Shown in pieces: positions 55,093-62,168 of a stretch of DNA of 64,000 nt. A program made the translations under genes and the position numbers. This DNA is from Flavobacterium sp. UMI-01. Lineage in GTDB: Bacteria; Bacteroidota; Bacteroidia; Flavobacteriales; Flavobacteriaceae. Positions within the stretch are counted from its first letter, which is position 1. Every line of letters starts with the position of its first letter. The stretch lies in assembly GCF_019656315.1 (NCBI RefSeq), contig NZ_BPLU01000019.1, positions 124,001-188,000 on the forward strand, read 5' to 3'. A model generated the notes under the pieces. That model was not told where the DNA came from, searched no databases, and worked only from the letters and a program-made list of their open reading frames with translations.

Positions 55093-55731
55093 TTATCTTA
55101 TTGCTGTTATCTTATCGCTTATTGCTTTAAAGTGCTCATACAATGAATCATAATCTTTACTATCAATCCACTTTTTATCGAATAAGGAACCACCCATCCC
55201 TACTCCAACAGCTCCGGCTTGAAAAAAGGACTGAATATTGTTAACATCAACACCTCCTGTAGGTAATAATTTGATGGTATTTAAGGGGGCAAGTACATCT
55301 TTAACATAGCCTGCTCCTAACTGTGTGGCGGGAAAGATTTTGACTGCCGTAGCTCCTAATTTATTAGCAGTATAAATTTCTAATGGAGTAAATGCTCCGG
55401 GAAAAATTGGAACGTTATTTTCTTTGCAATAACGCATTACCTCAACATCCATAATAGGCGTTACAATAAATGAAGCGCCTGCTGCTAAAGCCTCCTTTAA
55501 ATCATCGAGGGTGCATACGGTTCCCGCACCAATATTCATATCCGTATGTTCATTTGAAAGCGTTTGGATGATGGTAGCTGCATTGGCAGAATTCATCGTG
55601 ATTTCAAGTGTAGTGAAACCTGCTTTTTTATAGTAAGGCAGTATTTCTTGAATCACTTCTAACGAAATATTACGCAAAATCCCTACCACAGGCATTTTCT
55701 CAAACAATTCTGCTTTGTAGTTTGTTGTCAT
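55093..55731 (-). CDS. KDPG/KDPGal aldolase
   Basis: The 212-residue protein is a class I aldolase of the KDPG family: the N-terminal FEKMPVVGILRN, GFTTLEITMNS with the catalytic Glu, GAGTVCT and the Schiff-base Lys in GATAVKIFPATQLG (about 132-137), and PTGGVDVNNI. It cleaves 2-keto-3-deoxy-6-phospho-gluconate or -galactonate to pyruvate and glyceraldehyde-3-phosphate. With a galactonate kinase 12 bp upstream, the galactonate form (DauD role) is likely. Confidence 0.93.
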   Translation of the reverse strand: MTTNYKAELFEKMPVVGILRNISLEVIQEILPYYKKAGFTTLEITMNSANAATIIQTLSNEHTDMNIGAGTVCTLDDLKEALAAGASFIVTPIMDVEVMRYCKENNVPIFPGAFTPLEIYTANKLGATAVKIFPATQLGAGYVKDVLAPLNTIKLLPTGGVDVNNIQSFFQAGAVGVGMGGSLFDKKWIDSKDYDSLYEHFKAISDKITAIR

Positions 55732-55743
55732 TTTACTTTTGCT

Positions 55744-56697
55744 TTAGTTGTTTTCAATTATTTTCCACTGTCCTTTAACAACAGCTCTATCTACTTCCCT
55801 TTTTTCTACTATTTGTGTTTTGGATTCTAAACCTAAAACATGAATAGCTCGATGGTATAATTCAAAAAGTTGTCCGCCTGCGCATAATTTAATCGTATCA
55901 CAAGGCAACTTTTTAAGGCTTTTCAATTCTTCACCAATCAAAAGACCACTTAAATAATAGAAGTTTTCAGCATTTGTTTTTTCCCTAAACAACGTATTGG
56001 TTCGTACTTTGAAAAGCGTATTCAAAATTGATTTTCCCTCCATTGTTTTTTGTACCCCTTGTTCAAAAGAGGCTAGGTAAGCGGCTTCCAAAGGCATTTT
56101 TTCAATAGAATTCTTTAGTAGCGTGTGTTCCGCAATTACACTAAACATTTCGCCTGTCATATAGGTGAAAAAATTTGTAATCGTTCCTTTTTCACATAGT
56201 ACATGCTTACTATGAGTTCCTGGGGTAACAAATACAACAGCCTGTTTTTTATCCTCCTCATTAATCAATCCTATAATTTCCACTTCTTCGCCGCGAATCA
56301 CATCAGAATCCGATTTGACACCTGAAATCAATTGAATCAGATTGGGAATTATTGCCGAAGATATCTTTTCCACCAGCAAAGTCTTTCCATCAGTGGTGAA
56401 AGGTAAACTAGCATAAGGAAGTTCTCTTAACCCAATACTAGAAGAAGCCATCCCCGAAATAACAATTGTCACTTCCTCACTTATTGTTGTTGTAAAAAGG
56501 GCTAGTTGTTGTTGTAAAAAAGTCAAGAAATAGTTTTCTTTTTCTCCTCCAAAAGCCAACCATTCATCATAAATAGTTTTAATCCCTTTAGGAGAAACCA
56601 CTTCTTCCAGAATAGTCAAATGAGGCGTTGCCACTAATCTTAATCGCAAATTAGTAGTACCCCAATCGACACTCACAAAAGTCTTCATACGCATCAT
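55744..56697 (-). CDS. dgoK: 2-dehydro-3-deoxygalactonokinase
   Basis: The 317-residue protein is of the DgoK family: SVDWGTTNLRLRLV near the N-terminus holds the phosphate-binding loop of the actin-like kinase fold, with VFVTPGTHSKHVLCE and a long helical C-terminal half. It phosphorylates 2-keto-3-deoxygalactonate at O-6 before aldol cleavage (DauC role). It is the first gene of the long catabolic operon and has a candidate operator at 56760-56786. The start MMRMKTF leaves room for the third Met. Confidence 0.88.
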   Translation of the reverse strand: MMRMKTFVSVDWGTTNLRLRLVATPHLTILEEVVSPKGIKTIYDEWLAFGGEKENYFLTFLQQQLALFTTTISEEVTIVISGMASSSIGLRELPYASLPFTTDGKTLLVEKISSAIIPNLIQLISGVKSDSDVIRGEEVEIIGLINEEDKKQAVVFVTPGTHSKHVLCEKGTITNFFTYMTGEMFSVIAEHTLLKNSIEKMPLEAAYLASFEQGVQKTMEGKSILNTLFKVRTNTLFREKTNAENFYYLSGLLIGEELKSLKKLPCDTIKLCAGGQLFELYHRAIHVLGLESKTQIVEKREVDRAVVKGQWKIIENN

Positions 56698-56721
56698 TTA
56701 ATTGTAATTAATAGATTCTTA

Positions 56722-56786
56722 CAAATTTAAAGGAAGCCTGTGAGTGGTTGTGGTTTCAAATTATCAACTACTAATCCGTATTTACC
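56722..56786 (-). promoter_or_regulatory. Candidate PUL operator and -7 box (catabolic operon)
   Basis: Minus strand: GGTAAA (56786-56781), 15 bp, GATAAT (56765-56760), 21-bp period; then TAAATTTG (56729-56722), an exact TAnnTTTG match ending 38 bp downstream. Same layout as the sites at 37920, 39617, 41817 and 58439. Confidence 0.6.
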
Positions 56787-56884
56787 CTAATTATTGATTT
56801 CACATCCATTCTTATTATTAAAAAACACCATCATAGCGCTATGATTAATTCTCTTTAGGTTGATTAGGATGCTAATAATTACCA

Positions 56885-56915
56885 TAAAAAAATCCACTCT
56901 GGTTGGAGTGGATTA
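56885..56915 (-). terminator. Terminator after the small secreted protein gene
   Basis: AATCCACTC (56891-56899) pairs with GAGTGGATT (56906-56914), followed by T run on the minus strand. It separates the GH16 transcript from the kinase operon. Confidence 0.88.
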
Positions 56916-56944
56916 AGCGATTGCCTTTTTATTTTCAATTGGAT

Positions 56945-57301
56945 TTAAATTTTATTCAATTCATCACGCATTCTAGCAAAAAAGGGTTGAAGCTCTGATA
57001 ACGGTTTTCCTGTGATTTTAGAAAATGCATTATTAAAGTCTTTGTTAACCTCATTCAATTGATTTTTCTTATCCTCATCAGATAAACCTTCATTTTTCAC
57101 TTTACTCATTACATCCATATAACCCGTAATGTAAGCATTTCTAGCATCTAAAAGCTGTTTGGACTGAGCTGCATCCAAGCTAAACTCTTTTGTTGCTGCT
57201 TCGACAAAATATTTAATCTTTTTTTCTTGTGTTTTGTTTTGAGCAAATGCTCCTGAAAACACCAACATCATCATCATTGCGAATACAATTTTTTTCATCA
57301 T
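56945..57301 (-). CDS. Small secreted helical protein of unknown function
   Basis: The 118-residue product has a Met-rich signal peptide (IVFAMMMMLVFSGAFAQ) and a helical charged body (EKKIKYFVEAATKEFSLDAAQSKQLLDARNAYIT). No named family is recognised; the SLDAAQSKQL turn recalls LTxxQ-type periplasmic proteins. It follows the GH16 gene by 29 bp on the same strand and belongs to its transcript, which makes a link with galactan use likely but undefined. Confidence 0.75.
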   Translation of the reverse strand: MMKKIVFAMMMMLVFSGAFAQNKTQEKKIKYFVEAATKEFSLDAAQSKQLLDARNAYITGYMDVMSKVKNEGLSDEDKKNQLNEVNKDFNNAFSKITGKPLSELQPFFARMRDELNKI

Positions 57302-57330
57302 TTTTTAGAATTTAAGTTAATTATAGTTAT

Positions 57331-58356
57331 TTATTGTTTTTTTTGCCACACACGTACATATTCGATTTCAAAATCGACTACACCGTCTTGTTGTTTCTCT
57401 TTTGGACTATGATGCTCTAATTCTTCCTTAGTTTTAGGAATGTCGTGCCAAGGAAAAATTTCTTGGTCAAGCCACAAACTAATTGGTTTTGTTGCCACAT
57501 ATCCATTGTAATCTTCGGGTAATTTCACTTCTTTTTGGTTTTCTTTGACCCATTTGGTAGCTTCTTCAGCCGTAACTGAAGAAAACAATTTTCCGTCAAT
57601 ATAATATTTAACTCCTTTTTCATCCCACTCTACACCCCAAATATGAAAATCATCTGCCACTCTAAAACCAACATCTTTCTTTTCTGTGTAAGTAGGTTTT
57701 CCCGTCATAGGCTTGTTCCAGTCTCTAATAGACCACCACAATTCACGGTCTAAATGTTCTTTTTTGGGATTCAAAGTACCTCCGTATAATTCGTAAAAAT
57801 CAATCTCAAGCATTTCGCCCATCGCCCAAAAAGCACTTGATACAGGAGCATCGGCTGCTTTGCTTTTGATTTCTATATAGCCATATTTAAATTCTTTTCG
57901 CCCAATCAAACAGGCGGTTGTAATATTTTCATACGGAAGTGATTCACCAAATACAGGTTTAACAATTTCATCCGAAAATGGAAAATCAGGTTCCCAGCGT
58001 GTTTCAAGAATGAGTTTCCCGTCTTCCAATCTATAATTGCGTCCAGAAAATTGCGAAGGAGCGCGCCCTTTCCAAACTTTTTTATTGGGTTTATCAGGAT
58101 GTTTGTAAAAGGGTTTGCCATTTTCAAATTTCCCTACGATATACCATTTGTTTTCATCAATTGTCTTTTCGTCAAATTCATCACTGACCTCTGTATTCAA
58201 AATCCATTTTCCTTCATTCGCTGGATCAGAAAAAGGAAGCACTTTTGCGTTGCTGCTATTTTTGTTTTTTGACACTGTTTGACTAGAACAACTAAAACTT
58301 AGTGATAGCACTAATACAAATGCAACAAGCGAAAATAGTTTGTTTAAAAAAATCAT
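57331..58356 (-). CDS. GH16 glycoside hydrolase, lipoprotein
   Basis: The 341-residue protein has a lipoprotein signal (VLVLSLSFSC, Cys 23) and a GH16 domain that fills the rest. The catalytic ExDxxE motif is at E184, D186 and E189 (MLEIDFYELYGG). It has no sorting domain and no extra module. The block RAPSQFSGRNYRLEDGKL...RWEPDFPF is shared with the other two GH16 genes, so they are one local family. The acceptor chain is probably carrageenan or a related galactan. Its promoter has a candidate operator at 58477-58503. Confidence 0.9.
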   Translation of the reverse strand: MIFLNKLFSLVAFVLVLSLSFSCSSQTVSKNKNSSNAKVLPFSDPANEGKWILNTEVSDEFDEKTIDENKWYIVGKFENGKPFYKHPDKPNKKVWKGRAPSQFSGRNYRLEDGKLILETRWEPDFPFSDEIVKPVFGESLPYENITTACLIGRKEFKYGYIEIKSKAADAPVSSAFWAMGEMLEIDFYELYGGTLNPKKEHLDRELWWSIRDWNKPMTGKPTYTEKKDVGFRVADDFHIWGVEWDEKGVKYYIDGKLFSSVTAEEATKWVKENQKEVKLPEDYNGYVATKPISLWLDQEIFPWHDIPKTKEELEHHSPKEKQQDGVVDFEIEYVRVWQKKQ

Positions 58357-58438
58357 TTTGGAGAATTTTATTTTTTTTTGCGACCCAACTTATAAAATAG
58401 AAAGCAGCTCAAAGTCCTTTCTAAAAGATAGCTCATCA

Positions 58439-58503
58439 CAAAGTAAGTTGGTTTTTGAAATTAAAATTAAGCCAAACTTACCCTGTTACTAACCTAATTT
58501 ACC
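58439..58503 (-). promoter_or_regulatory. Candidate PUL operator and -7-like box (GH16 lipoprotein gene)
   Basis: Minus strand: GGTAAA (58503-58498), 15 bp, GGTAAG (58482-58477), 21-bp period; then TACTTTG (58445-58439), one base short of TAnnTTTG, ending 38 bp downstream. About 80 bp separate this box from the ATG. The rest of the 58357-58695 gap has no gene I can support. Confidence 0.6.
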
Positions 58504-58695
58504 ATAATAAATTAGCTAATAAGAATTTCAGTATAAAATGCTATGAAAATAATTTTAGAAAATGGTACGCTATTCATCATGCTTGAGGTACAACCATTGT
58601 TTTTTTTAGAGAACAAAAAGTTATCTTTCACTCGAATAACAAAGCGAACTTAACTACTAAAAGAAGAAGTTTTTTTAATGATAAAAAGGAGTGAA

Positions 58696-59559
58696 TTACA
58701 ATTTATATCTGTAATTTTTCGGTGTATCTCCCATCACCGATTTAAACTGTTTATTGAAATTGGGTATAGATTTATAACCCACATTATAACATATTTCAGA
58801 TATAGGGGTGTTTTCTTGAATTAACATGCGTGAAGCATTCCGAATACGAATCTCATTTAAGAATTCAGTAAAGGATTTATTGGTCATTTTTTTAAAAAAC
58901 CGACAAAACGAATTCGTAGTCATACAGGCTATATCCGAAACATCTTTTAATGAAATATCTGATTTATAATTATCTGAAATGTAGCGAATCACATTATCCA
59001 ACCTGTCGGGATTTTCATTAGAAAACTGCCTCATATCGGTTGAGGACAAAATGGTTTTCTCCTCTTCCTTACAAAGCGACAAACGGTATAAAATATTTAA
59101 GAGATTGATGGTTTGTTTTCCTTTTGGGAGTTCAGTAATTTCCAAAAGTTCATTATGCAGTTCCTCACTAATGGATTTGTCAAAACTTACTCCAAAATTT
59201 GATTGTTCCAACAGATTTTTAATTCCGATAAATTCAGTATTATCAAAAGTACCTTCTCCAATAAAATTAGAAGTAAATTTCAATACAATGGTTTTCACCA
59301 TCAAATTTCCATCAGACTCATAATAGGCTTCATCATTGCGCCACAAATGAGGCAAATAAGATCCTACCAAGACCAATTCGCCAGGATAAAAATGAGACAC
59401 ATTATCGCCTACAAAACGAATACCAGTACTTTGAGAAATATATAACAATTCATACTCGGGATGGTAATGCCAAGCTGTATCCAAACAAGGGACTTCTTTC
59501 TTAAAGATATTAATCCTTTGACTAGCAAAATTTTCTGGGTTCTTTAATACTAATTTCAT
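58696..59559 (-). CDS. AraC family regulator with cupin sensor domain
   Basis: The 287-residue protein has an N-terminal cupin-like domain (about 20-110; LDTAWHYHPEYELLYISQSTGIRFVGD) and a C-terminal double helix-turn-helix (about 185-285; ISLKDVSDIACMTTNSFCRFFKKMTNKSFTEFLNEIRI, then ISEICYNVGYKSIPNFNKQFKSVMGDTPKNYR). AraC activators bind direct repeats two helical turns apart, which fits the 21-bp repeats found in front of PUL genes here. It is the only local regulator seen in the window. A possible -7 box TAGGTTTG is at 59611-59604. Confidence 0.93.
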   Translation of the reverse strand: MKLVLKNPENFASQRINIFKKEVPCLDTAWHYHPEYELLYISQSTGIRFVGDNVSHFYPGELVLVGSYLPHLWRNDEAYYESDGNLMVKTIVLKFTSNFIGEGTFDNTEFIGIKNLLEQSNFGVSFDKSISEELHNELLEITELPKGKQTINLLNILYRLSLCKEEEKTILSSTDMRQFSNENPDRLDNVIRYISDNYKSDISLKDVSDIACMTTNSFCRFFKKMTNKSFTEFLNEIRIRNASRMLIQENTPISEICYNVGYKSIPNFNKQFKSVMGDTPKNYRYKL

Positions 59560-59861
59560 ATTATTCGGAACAAATACTACACTAAAAAAGATATAGCGTT
59601 ACACAAACCTATCCTATTTTACCCGAAAAAAGAGGTTTTTCTCCTTTTATCTGCAAATTAGGTAGTTACAAATATAATGATTTTAGTTCGTGATTTTACA
59701 TCAATTTAACATTCTCTAAACATTAGAAACATTAAAACTGATAGGACATAAAATTAATTGAAAAAAATATGACCAATAAAAATTTGTCTAGTACAAAAAA
59801 ATGAGGCTATCCATCCAAAAAGATGCAATAGCCTCACAAACTAACTACAAAAAACTATTAA
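59560..59861. other. Intergenic region between AraC and SusCD genes
   Basis: About 300 bp, AT-rich. It contains the AraC gene leader, a GGTAAA word at 59623-59618 without a clear partner at 21 bp, and the terminator of the SusC/SusD operon at 59794-59838. No gene is seen. Confidence 0.6.
59794..59838 (-). terminator. Terminator of the SusC/SusD operon
   Basis: TGAGGCTAT (59802-59810) pairs with ATAGCCTCA (59828-59836), followed by T run on the minus strand. Confidence 0.88.
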
Positions 59862-60338
59862 TTAAAAAACTGTTATTTGGAAAACTTGTTCAAATACCCA
59901 AACTCCATCTACTAAGACCGCTTCGACAGGAGTGGTACCTTTGTACGTGACTTTGTCTTTATAGGTATTTTTTAAGGTCACGGTATAATTCCCTGCTGTG
60001 GGAAAATAGATAAATACGGTTGCATCCGTAGTTGACAAACCCTTTGACGTATCAATAAATGGAGTTAAATCAGGATAAGGAGCCGCTAATACATTTGTAA
60101 AACCTGGTTTTAAAAAATGTGAGCCTTGTACAATTTTCCATTCATGAGTTAAAAGACCCTGTGACAAATCATAGATAGACAGTGCTCTACCTGCAGGAAG
60201 CATAATGGGAGCACTTACATTCAAAGGAGTACTCGCATACCAAGTTACATCAGAGAAATTGGGATCAGGTGTTAAGGTTTCTTTTTCACAACTTGTAAAA
60301 AACAAACCTAAAAACAATATTATTACTATATTTTTCAT
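59862..60338 (-). CDS. Small surface lipoprotein of the Sus operon (SusE-position)
   Basis: The 158-residue product has a lipoprotein signal (ILFLGLFFTSC, Cys about 17) and a beta-rich body resembling a PKD/Ig-like domain (EWKIVQGSHFLKPG; ATVFIYFPTAGNYTVTLKNTYKDKV). It is the gene directly after susD, where surface glycan-binding proteins usually are. It probably binds the galactan, but no binding site can be read and the family is not one of the named SusE/F types. Confidence 0.72.
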   Translation of the reverse strand: MKNIVIILFLGLFFTSCEKETLTPDPNFSDVTWYASTPLNVSAPIMLPAGRALSIYDLSQGLLTHEWKIVQGSHFLKPGFTNVLAAPYPDLTPFIDTSKGLSTTDATVFIYFPTAGNYTVTLKNTYKDKVTYKGTTPVEAVLVDGVWVFEQVFQITVF

Positions 60339-60352
60339 CTTCTACTTTTTTA

Positions 60353-62158
60353 TTATTTAGATAAATTAGGATTTCTACCTACTTCATTACTTGGCAATGG
60401 CAAATATTCATGTGTTCCCTCAACGAAATTTTGTGCTGGAATGGTAAATTCATTTGGTATAGGTAAACTTGTGCTTACTTTATTGGCTTCATTTACCACA
60501 GAAGTTTTAAATCTAGTTACTTGAGTACCAATATTTGGATTTACAGTTTTTGCATATTTAAAATCATTGGTATAATAGGTTGTAGCTGATAATGCTACAA
60601 AATTAGATTTCAATATCCCCCATCTTCTTAAATCAGTAAAACGAGTGGCATGACCTTCAGCTGATGTTTCTAACGGCTTGTCCACATACATAATTTTATT
60701 CATAAGCGTGGTAGCGTTATAAACCACACCATCATAGGTGCGTGTACCTGCAAATTCTGCTGGTGAGCCGTATAAAACAAGCCCCCAACGCGCACGCACT
60801 TTGTTGATGAGTGTCAAAGCTTCATTGATCGCTCCTCTTTTAATCAAGCACTCTGCCTGCATCAAATACACCTCAGACAATCTGTGAACAATAAAGTTTT
60901 TAGAAGATTTTTGTGCTCCTAATGGATTTGCACTTTCAGCTGTAAACAAATCTACATTCAAATATTTTTTATAATAAGCAAAAACTCGTGGTTGAGCGGT
61001 GGCATTCACAGCTCCAAAGGTCAACCCAGCCGAAGCATCAATAACCGCTGGCACTCCGTAAGCAGGAGTGTGAAGATCTTCTGGCAAAGTAACCATCGCC
61101 GAAGCTCTTAACGGAACGGCTCTCAACGGATTTGTAATCACACCTCCGACATGGTTTCTTGCATCCAAAGCATCCATTGGCTCAGATTTATAAGAATAAG
61201 CTACCCAAGCTGGAGCTGTAAAACATAAATTTTGAGAAAAGCTTACAAATGCCAATCGATTAGTAGTGCTTTCTTCATCAAAGTTCCCTAATTCAGGTCT
61301 AAAAGCGCCGTCAAAGTTTACTTCAAAAATAGATTCGCTATTGAATTCATTTGCAGTATAAAATAGCGTGATTGGATCTTTTCCTGAACCAGCAGTTCCA
61401 AATAAACTATAATTAGTATTTGAAATCACATTTGCAAAATACGGTTCAGCTAGCGCATGCTCTCCTTCATACAAATAACTAGTCCCTAAAACCGTAGCAG
61501 CAGCAGCCTTAGTAGCACGTCCTTTTTCTGCTGGTTTTGTTGCAGGTAAATTTTCGTATGCGTATTGTAAATCAGCTCTAAAAAATTTTAGAACATCTTC
61601 AGACGAAGAAACTGATTTAAAAAAATCATCCGGAGTAACAGGAGTATGATCTTCAATAATAATTTTACCCTTATTGAAAGAAGTATGCAAATAAAAATGA
61701 TACAAACCTCTTAGAAAACGCGCTTGAGCCATTTGATACGTCCATTTATCCATATCGGTTGTGGTCGATTTAATTCTTTCAAGTGCCTCAATTACTTGAT
61801 TGGTTCTAAAAATCCCTCTGTAACAAGCTGCCCAATGCCGATCGATAAACTGATTGTTATTAGTATAGTTTTGAAACCAAAACGTATAAGCCAAATCCCC
61901 TGTTAAAAAAGGAACAGGTCTAACATTTGAATACCATCCCATATCCGAACGCACCATTTCTTCTCTCAGATTAAAGATGTAAGGAGAAAGTAATGTAGCG
62001 TAAGCAGCTGTTAAACCACTATTGGTATCATTTAAGTTTTTCCAAAATTGACTAGAATCAGTGTAGTTTGGGTTGTTCTCAGTCAAATCTGGATTACAAG
62101 AACTCAATAGTCCTAGTATTAAAAATCCAGAAATGCATTTATAAATATATTTTTTCAT
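60353..62158 (-). CDS. SusD/RagB family lipoprotein
   Basis: The 601-residue protein has a lipoprotein signal (FLILGLLSSC, Cys 21) and the SusD fold with TPR-like helices: WTYQMAQARFLRGLYHFYL near 140, AAAATVLGTSYLYEGEHALAEPYFANV near 220, and SEVYLMQAECLIKRGAINEALTLINKVRARWG near 430, then the C-terminal RFTDLRRWG. SusD proteins form the lid of a SusC transporter and bind the glycan on the cell surface. It lies 10 bp after the SusC gene. Confidence 0.96.
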   Translation of the reverse strand: MKKYIYKCISGFLILGLLSSCNPDLTENNPNYTDSSQFWKNLNDTNSGLTAAYATLLSPYIFNLREEMVRSDMGWYSNVRPVPFLTGDLAYTFWFQNYTNNNQFIDRHWAACYRGIFRTNQVIEALERIKSTTTDMDKWTYQMAQARFLRGLYHFYLHTSFNKGKIIIEDHTPVTPDDFFKSVSSSEDVLKFFRADLQYAYENLPATKPAEKGRATKAAAATVLGTSYLYEGEHALAEPYFANVISNTNYSLFGTAGSGKDPITLFYTANEFNSESIFEVNFDGAFRPELGNFDEESTTNRLAFVSFSQNLCFTAPAWVAYSYKSEPMDALDARNHVGGVITNPLRAVPLRASAMVTLPEDLHTPAYGVPAVIDASAGLTFGAVNATAQPRVFAYYKKYLNVDLFTAESANPLGAQKSSKNFIVHRLSEVYLMQAECLIKRGAINEALTLINKVRARWGLVLYGSPAEFAGTRTYDGVVYNATTLMNKIMYVDKPLETSAEGHATRFTDLRRWGILKSNFVALSATTYYTNDFKYAKTVNPNIGTQVTRFKTSVVNEANKVSTSLPIPNEFTIPAQNFVEGTHEYLPLPSNEVGRNPNLSK

Positions 62159-62168
62159 TTTTAAAATA

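Noticed and set aside
59618..59651. An autoregulatory operator before the AraC gene
   Set aside because: One GGTAAA word is present, but the next similar word lies 28 bp away instead of 21, and the only -7-like box lies in between the expected positions.
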